Positions 1 through 8,342 of a stretch of DNA of 64,000 nucleotides are shown one piece after another. The notes under the pieces are model-generated. The model was not told the DNA's origin and made no database searches. It saw only the letters and a program-made list of their open reading frames with translations. This DNA comes from Lentilactobacillus diolivorans DSM 14421. GTDB lineage: Bacteria; Bacillota; Bacilli; Lactobacillales; Lactobacillaceae. How positions within the stretch are numbered: position 1 is the stretch's first letter; every line of letters begins with the position of its first letter. A program made the position numbers and the translations under genes. The stretch spans positions 27,407 through 91,406 of the forward strand of contig NZ_AZEY01000023.1 of the NCBI RefSeq assembly GCF_001434255.1, in the 5' to 3' direction.

Positions 1-1147
1 TGCTTCATCAGCAGCATCTTCAGCTAGCGCTTCAAGTGCTAACTCATCAGCTGCTTCATCAGCATCAGCTTCTGCTGCTGCTCAATCAGCTGCTGCTCAA
101 TTGAACGGTAAGTGGGTTAAGGCTTCGGCTTTGCAAGCTACTTCTGCTTCAAGCTCAGCTACTCCAAATCCAGCTCCAGCATTAAATGCTGATCAAGTTG
201 GTGTAAAGGTAACTGATACAACTGGTAAAGTTCTTGGATACGCAGTCGCAACTAAGAACGGTTCAGATACAACAGCCGCACAAACACTTGGTAATCATTA
301 TGGTGCAGCTTTACTAACACCTTCTGATCTACAAAATGACACGGTAAATCAGGCATATGCTAGATTATTAGCAGATGCTAAGGTTACTGGCTACGGTTCA
401 TCATCATTAACATTGTCACAACTACAAGCTAACCAATCAGCCCTTAATGGTTCTTCATATGGTAAGTTTGCGACTATCGTGGTAGCTCCTGTTGCATCTA
501 CATCATTGTTGGATTCAGCAACATTCAATCTTGATAACTTTGGTTCGGCTGGCAATGCTGCCGCTAAGGATACTTCTGCATTACCATCTAATGCAGTTGT
601 TCAATTGAGCAATGGTACTTACACTACTGCCGGTTCATTAAGCGCATTGGCCGTTAATGCTTTGAAAGGTGCTCGTGGGACAAGTGCTACAAATGCACAA
701 ATTCAGACTGCAGTGAAAGCTGCTGGTCTTGACACTATCACCTTTGTTTATGCAAATAATGTCCAAGACGCTTCAGCTCAAAAGAGTTTAACTAACCCTT
801 CAACTGCACAAAACGTTCCTGCTGGAAACGGATATTTGACATTTGACTCACTTAATGGAAACGGAAATAACGCAACTATTAAGAACAATGTTTATGGTGG
901 TGTTGGTAGTGTAACTCCTACTTTCCAAGCTATCCAAGCAACTATCACTGTATCAAATGACACCGCAACCTTCACTTCAACAAATACCACTAATGCTGCT
1001 GCTTTGAACACAGCAACATTTGGAAACGACAACAAAGCAACGTTTAAGTATGATAATACCAAGACTCAATACGCTAACTTTGCTCAAACTGCTGCTGGTT
1101 CAAACTTCAATACCTTCTATTCATTAGGCATCAAGAACTCAAAGTAA
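1..1147 (+). CDS. S-layer glycoprotein, 5' end outside window
   Basis: Open from base 2 to the stop at 1145-1147, giving 381 visible residues; the start lies off the left edge. The visible part begins with a Ser/Ala-rich tract (bases 2-100) followed by a segment with motifs [12 protein letters not shown] and [14 protein letters not shown], then a Thr/Ala/Asn-rich body without cysteines, as expected of lactobacillar S-layer proteins. S-A-S-S-A-S-type tracts are the O-glucosylation site of the Lentilactobacillus buchneri and kefiri S-layer proteins, so this tract is probably glycosylated. Bases 5-204 are repeated exactly, inverted, at 5882-6081 inside a second S-layer gene; beyond base 204 the two proteins differ but keep the same architecture (both have a VTGYGS...L motif and a YGK-TI-VAP motif). 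A hairpin terminator follows. S-layer assignment is from composition and motifs; no anchoring domain is visible in this part. Confidence 0.82.
   Translation, partial: ASSAASSASASSANSSAASSASASAAAQSAAAQLNGKWVKASALQATSASSSATPNPAPALNADQVGVKVTDTTGKVLGYAVATKNGSDTTAAQTLGNHYGAALLTPSDLQNDTVNQAYARLLADAKVTGYGSSSLTLSQLQANQSALNGSSYGKFATIVVAPVASTSLLDSATFNLDNFGSAGNAAAKDTSALPSNAVVQLSNGTYTTAGSLSALAVNALKGARGTSATNAQIQTAVKAAGLDTITFVYANNVQDASAQKSLTNPSTAQNVPAGNGYLTFDSLNGNGNNATIKNNVYGGVGSVTPTFQAIQATITVSNDTATFTSTNTTNAAALNTATFGNDNKATFKYDNTKTQYANFAQTAAGSNFNTFYSLGIKNSK
5..204. repeat. Left arm of perfect 200-bp inverted repeat
   Basis: Bases 5-204 match the reverse complement of 5882-6081 without a mismatch when read base by base. 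Identity ends sharply at 204/205 (left continues aaaggt, right cassette continues tcatat); bases 2-4 also differ. Both arms are coding in the same codon phase (Ser/Ala tract plus the start of the mature S-layer body). Identity may resume to the left of the window. Confidence 0.93.
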
Positions 1148-1194
1148 TTTTTAGTTGAAATTACTAAGTAACTTGATTCATTCTGAAATAAATT

Positions 1195-1249
1195 AAAGAG
1201 TCCTAAGATATTTAATGAGCAAGTCTCAGCAAGTATCTTGGGCTCTTTT
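1195..1249 (+). terminator. Terminator of the left S-layer gene
   Basis: Long stem with arms at 1195-1210 and 1234-1249, ending in gctcttttg, 47 bases after the S-layer stop codon. One or two mismatches in the stem; typical intrinsic terminator. Confidence 0.8.
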
Positions 1250-1280
1250 GTCGTTAATAGTGTTTTGAAATTTGATTTTA

Positions 1281-1329
1281 AAAAATGAGTTGATATTTCC
1301 AAAGATTGCGGAAATATCAACTCATTTTT
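1281..1329. terminator. Perfect 20-bp stem terminator between S-layer gene and glycosyltransferase operon
   Basis: Arms 1281-1300 and 1310-1329 are exactly complementary and flanked by A-runs on the left and T-runs on the right, so it can act in both directions. It lies 58 bases past the end of the minus-strand glycosyltransferase operon and probably ends that transcript. Confidence 0.85.
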
Positions 1330-1386
1330 AGCTATCAGTATTTATTGCTAATATTCAATAAAATCATTAAACAGAACTTGAAATCG

Positions 1387-2919
1387 TTATTTCACACCAA
1401 CAGCGCTTCGCCATTTCTTCCAAACTTTCGGATAGCTATAATTCTTGGCAGATTCATAAGCATTTTCGCTCATTCTTTGAAGCATAGCGTCATTAGTTAA
1501 CAATGTAATAATATGTTGCGCAAAGCCATACAGATCTCCCGGTTGAACCAAGAAACCATTAACTTTATCATCAATAATTTCAGCTGGACCAAAGTTGGTA
1601 TCAAATGCAACCAATGGTAATCCATGGCCTAACGCTTCAACCATTGCTAGTGGGAAAGCATCTTGGTGAGCTGCACCCGCAAAGATCTTAGATTGATCAT
1701 AAAGTGGATCAATTGGATTGGAATAACCAGAAATGTGAATGTTATTCTGCATACCTAACTGATTAATTAAGTCTTTAAGTGAGTTAACAAAGTCACCATC
1801 ACCGAAGCCACGAATATCAAGCACCGCATCGGGAACTTGTGGGACAACTAACGCAAATGCCCGGATCAGATTATCCACGCCCTTATCGACACCTAACCGA
1901 CCAGCATAGATAACTTGGTTACCCTGCTTATTTAATGGTGATAAATGTTCAGCTTTCAATTCTTTATTATCAATGGCGGCACCAGGAATCACACTGATTG
2001 GAATATTTCGGCCCTTACCCTTTAACCGCTTCAAACGAATTCGTAACTGACGGGCTTGATTATCCGTCATGACAATTAAACCATCTAATTTATCCAAGTG
2101 ATTAAACACTTCTTGATAGCTAGGTTCGAGTTCAGAATGAATCAGATCATCTGGATTAGCTGCGTGAAGAATCGGGAAGAAGACGTATTTCTTTGCCTTG
2201 CTCTTCATGCGAATCAATGGAATATCCGCAACACCTGGTCGATCAGCAATAAAGGTATTTTCTTCATGATTTTGTTCGTTAATTTCATCTAAGAAGAACG
2301 TAAACAGATCTTCTTCTGTATTGAAGTAATAATCTGAACCTTTGTAGTTGATCAAGTGAATATTGAAGATTACTTTACCCTTACCATCTTCAGTAATTTC
2401 CCAATATCGCTCCAAGGCACGGGTACCGTCTAAATGATAAAAGATTTCTGCCAATGGATCGCCATCGAAGTCTAAAAATTGGGTACATGATTTGAATCCC
2501 CGTGAATCCCAAATAACGCGATTAGCAATATTACTAAAGGCATCATAATGTTCAACGGAAGCAATTTCACCTACTCGAGTTGGTGTATGATGAATTGTTT
2601 CGGCCAATCGGCCACCTTGAAGGGCTTCGGAAACATTGCTGTTATAGTGCATTTGATAACTGATCGGAATGTTTAAGTCTGAAACACTGGATGATTTTTC
2701 CTTAACATCTGTGGTTCCTTGGAAATAATCATACATATTAAGAACATCATTTTGGTTTAAACCAAAGTTGGCTGCATTTAGATGAAGCATACTGTCGTAA
2801 TCACGAGTCACGATCTTTGAATGAACTCGCTCGTGTTTAAACAACGCTTGGCGTTTAAATTCAATATGTTCAACACTGGAATTTAATGCTTTAATATACT
2901 GATTTAAAAAGTAATACAT
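1387..2919 (-). CDS. GT4-type glycosyltransferase (GtfA/GtfB- or TagE-like), second gene of pair
   Basis: 510 residues. The N-terminal part (about 1-230, starting MYYFLNQY) resembles the extension of poly(glycerol-phosphate) alpha-glucosyltransferases and of the GtfA/GtfB protein O-glycosyltransferases of lactobacilli. The C-terminal half is a GT-B fold: a glycine-rich IYAGRLGVDKG near residue 335 and the E-x7-E donor-binding region (MVEALGHGLPLVAFDTNFGPAE) near 425-450. The start follows GAGGTG, which lies within the end of the upstream paralogue; the two genes are 2 bases apart and probably coupled. In Lactiplantibacillus plantarum two such paralogues are both needed to O-glycosylate secreted proteins. 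Position between two S-layer genes suggests S-layer glycosylation here; teichoic-acid glucosylation is the alternative. Confidence 0.82.
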   Translation of the reverse strand: MYYFLNQYIKALNSSVEHIEFKRQALFKHERVHSKIVTRDYDSMLHLNAANFGLNQNDVLNMYDYFQGTTDVKEKSSSVSDLNIPISYQMHYNSNVSEALQGGRLAETIHHTPTRVGEIASVEHYDAFSNIANRVIWDSRGFKSCTQFLDFDGDPLAEIFYHLDGTRALERYWEITEDGKGKVIFNIHLINYKGSDYYFNTEEDLFTFFLDEINEQNHEENTFIADRPGVADIPLIRMKSKAKKYVFFPILHAANPDDLIHSELEPSYQEVFNHLDKLDGLIVMTDNQARQLRIRLKRLKGKGRNIPISVIPGAAIDNKELKAEHLSPLNKQGNQVIYAGRLGVDKGVDNLIRAFALVVPQVPDAVLDIRGFGDGDFVNSLKDLINQLGMQNNIHISGYSNPIDPLYDQSKIFAGAAHQDAFPLAMVEALGHGLPLVAFDTNFGPAEIIDDKVNGFLVQPGDLYGFAQHIITLLTNDAMLQRMSENAYESAKNYSYPKVWKKWRSAVGVK

Positions 2920-2921
2920 GG

Positions 2922-4478
2922 TTACACCTCGAGACTTTCTGGAATTTTGGCATTCTTCTTAGCATCTTTGATCAGTGGTTGCCATTTTTGCCAAATTGCA
3001 TCGGATGAATAATTCCAACTATCTTTATAGGCATTTTCACTAAAGGTTTCCAATTTCTTCGGATCAGAAAGTAGCTCAATAATCCGATCAGCTAATTGAT
3101 CAACATTGCGGTTTTCAACTAAGTAGCCGTCTTTGCCATCATTGACAACATCACGAGGACCATACTTGATATCAGTTGCGACAATCGGCAAGCCATGAGC
3201 TTGGGCTTCAACTAATGTCAGTGGCAGTCCTTCCGCTCGGCTTGGCAAGATGAGTAATTGGGCTGAATCATAAACAGCTCCAATATCTTTTGTGTAGTCA
3301 TGGAAAGTAATATCATTATTCAAGCCCAACTGGTTAACTAAATTAGCCAGTGTTTTATCGTAATCACCATTACTGTAGCCCCAGAAATCAAGGGTTGCAT
3401 CCGGAACTGCTTTGATCACTTTAGGCCATGCTTGAATTAAAATATCCTGTTGCTTTTCGTCAGATAGCCGAGCAACCATAATAACTGATTTCGACTTTCG
3501 AGTCGTCCATTTAACGTGTGGCTTATCTAGAAGTTTCTGGTCGGTAACGGCACCAGGGATCATATAAACGTTAGGCTTCTCTTTGCCAAAGCGCTCAGTA
3601 AAGTCATCGTATTGCCATGGCGTAAGGGTTGCAATGCCATTCCAACGTTTCCGGTTTTCCAACATGTACTCATAATTATAGTTAAATGATGAATGCATGT
3701 GGTCAGTCCCAGAGTTAACGTGATTATTATGTAGGTACATAACAGAATAAATTGGTGTTTCCATTTTTTGAACAGAGTAAGCCAATTCATAAGCTCGATC
3801 ACAAATAATGGTATTGGCTTCGCCCGTTGAAAGATTTAGTTGGTCTAACCAGAAGGTTGTTAAGTCCTCAAATGTCGCAAAGTCATAGTCATGACCCTTA
3901 TAGTTAATTAACTGATGAAGGGAAGTTTCTGTTTCACCGTCACCACGTGGATGCGTGAACCTTTGAATAACGGGTTGGCCATCAGGATTAAGGATCTGCT
4001 CGGAAACCAACTTGGTTCCATATGAATAAAATTGTTCCAAAGCAGCGAAACCACGGGTGTCATAGCGAACCATGCGAACAGGTCGGCCGTTAAATCCAGA
4101 GTATTGAACCCAGTCGAGACGTTTGTCTTTCTCGGAACGAGTCCCAACGATCATAACCAGTTGGTCGCCTTGATAGACATCGGTCTTGGTTTTATCTTTT
4201 TCTGGTTTTAACGTATAGCCCTTAGGCATTGGTAAATCTTCAATGGTTAACTTACGTGGCTTAAAGCTCATCGTTCCTTGGAAAAAATCAAACAGATTTA
4301 CAAATTGATCTTCAGAAATTCCCGCATCGGCAATGACATCATGAATGTTCATTGAGAATATCCGGGTAATAATCTTGGCAGGAACATGTTTTTCATTAAA
4401 CAATCTTAGTCGTTTAATTTCAGCATGTTCAATACCAGACTTTTTGAAACTGATATTGTCATCGTAGAAAAAATACAT
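2922..4478 (-). CDS. GT4-type glycosyltransferase (GtfA/GtfB- or TagE-like), first gene of pair
   Basis: 518 residues, paralogue of the following gene with the same two-part layout. N-terminal extension about 1-240 (MYFFYDDNISFKKSG). C-terminal GT-B catalytic part contains IMVARLSDEKQQDILIQAW near 330-350, LLILPSRAEGLPLTLVEAQ near 420, and HGLPIVATDIKYGPRDVV after it. The start has AAGGAGAG nine bases upstream. The promoter should lie in 4500-4700. As it heads the pair and is divergent enough from its partner, they may form a heteromeric enzyme like GtfA-GtfB. No accessory SecA2/SecY2 genes are present, so this is not the Gram-positive accessory Sec glycosylation locus. Substrate (S-layer protein or teichoic acid) is inferred only from context. 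Confidence 0.82.
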   Translation of the reverse strand: MYFFYDDNISFKKSGIEHAEIKRLRLFNEKHVPAKIITRIFSMNIHDVIADAGISEDQFVNLFDFFQGTMSFKPRKLTIEDLPMPKGYTLKPEKDKTKTDVYQGDQLVMIVGTRSEKDKRLDWVQYSGFNGRPVRMVRYDTRGFAALEQFYSYGTKLVSEQILNPDGQPVIQRFTHPRGDGETETSLHQLINYKGHDYDFATFEDLTTFWLDQLNLSTGEANTIICDRAYELAYSVQKMETPIYSVMYLHNNHVNSGTDHMHSSFNYNYEYMLENRKRWNGIATLTPWQYDDFTERFGKEKPNVYMIPGAVTDQKLLDKPHVKWTTRKSKSVIMVARLSDEKQQDILIQAWPKVIKAVPDATLDFWGYSNGDYDKTLANLVNQLGLNNDITFHDYTKDIGAVYDSAQLLILPSRAEGLPLTLVEAQAHGLPIVATDIKYGPRDVVNDGKDGYLVENRNVDQLADRIIELLSDPKKLETFSENAYKDSWNYSSDAIWQKWQPLIKDAKKNAKIPESLEV

Positions 4479-4703
4479 TTATAACTCTCCTTATCATAAC
4501 TACAGAGTATATTCAGGTATAAAAGTGACTGAAATAATATTATAAGTGTATCATATTGAAGACGCTTGTAGGCCTTGGTGGGGGGTGATACGGAAAGATT
4601 TAAAGTAAAAGTAATATACGGTATTTAGAGAAGGCAACAATGATGAGGTAGGTCAATGTTTTTTGAGATTAAAATGGGTGACTTGCACGATTCTACGTTA
4701 TAT

Positions 4704-4829
4704 ATTATTGTATTGTTGACCAATGACGCCATGCTTCAGAGAATGAGCGAAAATGTTTATGAATCTGCTAAAGATTATGGTTATCCGAAAGTTTGGAAGA
4801 AGTGGCGCAACGCGATTGGTGTGAAATAG
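4704..4829 (+). pseudogene. 3' relic of a third glycosyltransferase gene
   Basis: The plus strand encodes IIVLLTNDAMLQRMSENVY followed by a segment ending VWKKWRNAIGVK and a TAG stop. This corresponds residue for residue to the C-terminus of the 510-aa glycosyltransferase at 1387-2919, with a few substitutions. Homology stops upstream of 4704, so only about 41 codons remain. It converges on the right-hand S-layer cassette just as the intact 510-aa gene converges on the left one, so the inner ends of the inverted segment are themselves an inverted repeat of glycosyltransferase tails. Confidence 0.85.
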
Positions 4830-4853
4830 AATTACTATTTCATATTCATAATA

Positions 4854-4889
4854 AAAAAACTTCCCTCAACAAATGAGCGGAAGTTTTTT
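4854..4889 (+). terminator. Terminator after the glycosyltransferase relic
   Basis: Arms aaaaaacttcc and ggaagtttttt around a 14-base loop, 25 bases after the relic stop codon. A- and T-runs on both sides mean it could also act on the minus strand. Confidence 0.75.
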
Positions 4890-4900
4890 GAAAATTTATG

Positions 4901-4948
4901 AAAATAAAACGGTGCCCCCTCTGTTCAAGAGAAGCACCATTTTATTTA
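4901..4948 (-). terminator. Terminator of the right S-layer cassette
   Basis: Arms at 4901-4915 and 4934-4948 (core GGTGC/GCACC with A/T-rich extension) lie about 40 bases past the minus-strand S-layer stop at 4990. On the minus strand the stem is followed by a T-rich run. Confidence 0.75.
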
Positions 4949-4989
4949 ATATTAAATACTAATATTTACTTCTTGCTTAATCAACTTTA

Positions 4990-6369
4990 TTACTTAATGT
5001 TTGCTGCATAAAGTTGTGCAAAGTTCATGCTTGATGCACTACCATTTTGAGTTATCTGGAATGAGTTAGACTTAGCAACATTATAGTTAAGTTGCAATGT
5101 TTGGTTAGTAACACCAAACTTGCTTCCTGCAGCTGGTCCAAATTCATTAGTGACGTTTCCGTTCTTATCAAGAGTCAATGCGTAGGCACTAACTTTAGTT
5201 GCAGAATTACTTGAAGCACTTGAAAGTGCATCGTCACGGCTCAGTGTTGACTTAACAACGAAGAATTGCTTACCATAAAGATCACTCTTAACAGTACCAT
5301 TGCTATTAAGATCAGCACTTGTCAAAAATGCACCATCAGTGTTGTTCCAAACTAGGTAAACCGTGTCTGCATTGACAGACTTCAGATCGGATGCTAATGA
5401 ATCAGCGGTCAAAGTGGTATCAACTGTTCCCTTTACTGCGCCTAATACAGAGTTCTTTAGACTTCCAAAGGTTGTGTTAGCTGTGCCAGCATAAATAGCG
5501 GCATTGTTACCTGGTTGTTGAGTTCCTGTATTGCTAGTTGTTCCAGCGGCACCAGGTGCGTCAACGTTAAGAGTCAATGAAGTTGCGAAAGCAGCTTGGT
5601 TAGCTGGTGCAACAGTGATTGTGGTATATTTACCATAAGTAGCACCTTGAACAGCAGAAGCATTAGCAGCTAATTGACTGTTAGTCAAAGCAGCTGAACC
5701 ATACCCAGTTACTGAAGCACGAGTTAATAATGATTGATAGTCATTAGCAGTAGCTGGTGTGTTAGTTAAGCTAACAAGTCCAGGATAAGCAGCTGTAATA
5801 GTTTGAGTACCGGATGTTTCATTGGAATTCTTGGTTAAGACAACATATTTATCAACTTTGTTATCAGTACTTACAATATGAACACCAACTTGATCAGCAT
5901 TTAATGCTGGAGCTGGATTTGGAGTAGCTGAGCTTGAAGCAGAAGTAGCTTGCAAAGCCGAAGCCTTAACCCACTTACCGTTCAATTGAGCAGCAGCTGA
6001 TTGAGCAGCAGCAGAAGCTGATGCTGATGAAGCAGCTGATGAGTTAGCACTTGAAGCGCTAGCTGAAGATGCTGCTGATGAGTTAGCACTTGAAGCACTA
6101 GCAGATGAAGCAGGAGTAGCTGAAAGTTGATACCAAGTGTCGCCTTCACGAGTAGTGGTCTTAGCGGCCGTTACAGTGAATGTGGCGCCAGAGAATGGTG
6201 TCGTAGTCGTGATAACCTTCTTGTCAGAAGTAGTAGCACGGCCAACCTTGTATTGTGACCAAGCAGGTTCGTTGTATGCCAAGTTGTCAGCATCTGAGCC
6301 TGGAGTCTTCAAAGTAAAGGTTGCTGATGAAGCAGGACTTCCAACAGTTGGATACTTTTTTTGAGGCAA
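4990..6369 (-). pseudogene. Silent S-layer cassette, 5'-truncated
   Basis: 459 residues from a weak TTG at 6369, but this is not a native start: the two codons directly upstream are TGA and TAA, there is no ribosome site and no signal peptide, and the frame opens at the border with an unrelated AT-rich gene near 6355-6370. The readable product has a mature-type N-terminal region (about residues 5-95, [11 protein letters not shown]), a Ser/Ala tract longer than that of the left copy, the shared [12 protein letters not shown] block, and a different C-terminal body (about residues 165-459). It can only be expressed if recombined with a full-length S-layer gene. The shared 200-bp block with the left gene would do this in frame. 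A frozen relic is the alternative. Confidence 0.8.
5882..6081. repeat. Right arm of perfect 200-bp inverted repeat
   Basis: Partner of the arm at 5-204. Recombination between the arms would invert about 5.7 kb (205-5881) and exchange the 3' coding parts of the two S-layer genes in frame. No recombinase gene is visible in the window. Confidence 0.93.
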
Positions 6370-6383
6370 TTATCAAGATTAAA

Positions 6384-7964
6384 ATGTTGGATAAGATAAC
6401 GGCTTCCCTTTTTCGCCAAATTCTTACCAAGCTTGGTTCACGAATACTTCCGATTGTGTCGACACTAGATCCAATAAAAAGTTTATATAAAAAACAGATT
6501 GCCAATGAATTTCTGAGGGATCCTATGAATGTTGAAATTATATTGAATTCAATAATTGATTCCAACAAGAAAGAGCAACGAATAAATATTAATAATTTTC
6601 TGGACAAAGATCAGCGCGATGAATTATTTCAACAATATATTGATTCTCCAAAAGCAAAACAGAGTTATATCCATCTCATTGCTATCGAACGATTTAAACC
6701 AGATGTTGATATATCTACAAAATATAATGCAAGTAAACGGGAAGCACAGATTATTACAAGGAGTATAAAGAATGATCCATTTACATTTACGACGACTGTC
6801 GAATCTAGTATAGTTTCGATGGATCGTATTGTAGAAGAAAATATATCTAATGATAACAAGGATAGTAGACTATTATTGCAATTTAACGAAAAGTGGCTTA
6901 ATAAATTTGTGGACTATTCAACAATTTTACAAAATCTTATTTATGTATTCGGTATCGTAGATAATAATTTAAAATTTACAGGTATTTCTAAAAATGAATC
7001 AGGAGGTTTTTTTGAGCGCTTTCTTACTTTATGGGGAAAAAATGAGTATCATAATGGTGAGGCTTTTAAGAACAGTGAAATGGTTCTGACATCAAAAATG
7101 CAACTATATATCAAATTTTTAAGACAACGAGGAATAAAGTTTGAAAGTGTAATTAAATGGTATTTTGATACGTATTTACCTAAATATCTTGGAATAAAAG
7201 GGTTTTACTTCGGGAGATTTAATTTTGAAGATTCGTTACGTAGCAGGATAATGATGCTTTGTGTCAACTTTCAAAGAATTTTGAAGGAATATCAACTTTA
7301 TTCAGAAAGTGGTGAGATTAATTCTGAAATTGTTGATCAAATGAAAGTTCCTCATCTCAATGAGCTAAAAAGTCTTTGTGATAAGAAGTATGTAATTTCT
7401 GGAGAAAAGATGCAATCGGCTATGCAACAAATATTTTCAGATCAATCTTCTTTTGGTCACATTAGTAATGGCTTATCATTCCAAAATGAATTATTAAAAG
7501 GAGTTCCAGTTTCGTGTTTCAAAAATTTTAACGTTAAGGAGTTGAATTGGTTAACACGGAATGGCTTTTTGACAATTTTGAAAGGTAAAGTTTACATCTT
7601 TTCAGAGGACTATTTAGTAATGAGAGATTTATTTTACAATGATGAAATAAACTATTTTTGGAAGGATTCAGATACTAGAGAATGCATTGATTCTAAGGTT
7701 AAGTTAGGACAATTGTCTTTTAGAAACAACTTATTCACAAGAAAGGAGTCTGATTACATTGATTATTACTATGGCAGTCGCTTTTCCAATGGATTGGGGA
7801 TTAGGAATAAATATTTACATGGATCGGCTGAAAACATTTCAAAGTCTCAAGACGAGCAAAACTATTGCGTGTTAATTTATTTATTCTGTTTGTTAATTAT
7901 AAAAATTAATGAGGAATTCGATCATTCTCAGACTTTAAATGAAAATTCGTTGATTATTATTTAA
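6384..7964 (+). CDS. HEPN-motif protein, probably 5'-truncated defence-type gene
   Basis: Open from inside the S-layer cassette (first in-frame codon 6321), but codons before about 6370 belong to the S-layer reverse strand. The first credible ATG is 6384 (MLDKITASLFRQ), without a ribosome site, so the native start is probably lost. The product (about 526 residues) is rich in Lys, Asn, Ile and Phe. Near the C-terminus it has GLGIRNKYLHGSAENIS, an R-x4-H motif of the HEPN ribonuclease/abortive-infection type (Apea-like or DUF4209-like), followed by a hydrophobic helix. Base composition is markedly more AT-rich than the neighbouring operons, which suggests acquisition. No partner nucleotidyltransferase or antitoxin is recognisable next to it. 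I do not recognise the N-terminal 480 residues. Confidence 0.5.
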   Translation: MLDKITASLFRQILTKLGSRILPIVSTLDPIKSLYKKQIANEFLRDPMNVEIILNSIIDSNKKEQRININNFLDKDQRDELFQQYIDSPKAKQSYIHLIAIERFKPDVDISTKYNASKREAQIITRSIKNDPFTFTTTVESSIVSMDRIVEENISNDNKDSRLLLQFNEKWLNKFVDYSTILQNLIYVFGIVDNNLKFTGISKNESGGFFERFLTLWGKNEYHNGEAFKNSEMVLTSKMQLYIKFLRQRGIKFESVIKWYFDTYLPKYLGIKGFYFGRFNFEDSLRSRIMMLCVNFQRILKEYQLYSESGEINSEIVDQMKVPHLNELKSLCDKKYVISGEKMQSAMQQIFSDQSSFGHISNGLSFQNELLKGVPVSCFKNFNVKELNWLTRNGFLTILKGKVYIFSEDYLVMRDLFYNDEINYFWKDSDTRECIDSKVKLGQLSFRNNLFTRKESDYIDYYYGSRFSNGLGIRNKYLHGSAENISKSQDEQNYCVLIYLFCLLIIKINEEFDHSQTLNENSLIII

Positions 7965-8129
7965 ACGTTGTTGCCAGTATTCATTCAAGGTGATAGGGAA
8001 TTTTGAATTGTAGTAAGGTGCCTTTCTAACTGTACTGATTTGCAATGTTTCGTTCTGGTGATTATTGTCGACGCGTCTTATTTATCGTAGATGATGGTCA
8101 GAACCATATGCCCAAACCACTGCCTAGGG

Positions 8130-8342
8130 CTAATAAAAAAATTTTTTGATCACCCAGGTCATGACGGCAATAATGACGCACACTATTATCATTGTACTAA
8201 GATCATAGCCACTTAAAGGATTATTACCTATGAGCCAATCAAATATTTTTCTCTTATTTGGATTCTTCTTAAAATAATCCTCTAAATTTTCGGCCCATTG
8301 TTTATACTTATCGAATATAAAATACGAAAAACGACGAAACAT
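8130..8342 (-). CDS. Small single-span membrane protein
   Basis: 70 residues. A basic, aromatic N-terminal half (MFRRFSYFIFDKYKQW) is followed by one strong transmembrane segment near the C-terminus (STMIIVCVIIAVMTWVIKKFF). A GGAG lies 14 bases upstream of the ATG, longer spacing than usual. Not recognised as a known family. It sits alone between the HEPN-motif gene and the AraC regulator, in AT-rich sequence. It could be a toxin-like small membrane peptide or simply a hypothetical protein. Confidence 0.4.
   Translation of the reverse strand: MFRRFSYFIFDKYKQWAENLEDYFKKNPNKRKIFDWLIGNNPLSGYDLSTMIIVCVIIAVMTWVIKKFFY

Noticed and set aside
1387-4478. Accessory Sec (SecA2/SecY2) glycosylation locus
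   Set aside because: The glycosyltransferases recall GtfA/GtfB, but no secA2, secY2 or asp genes are present in the visible part.
205-5881. Site-specific invertase encoded within the inversion segment
   Set aside because: No serine or tyrosine recombinase gene is present between or next to the repeats; homologous recombination or a distant enzyme must be assumed.
6384-8342. HEPN/MNT toxin-antitoxin pair
   Set aside because: No nucleotidyltransferase-like (GSxxRGE-type) protein lies next to the HEPN-motif gene; the neighbour is a small membrane protein on the other strand.
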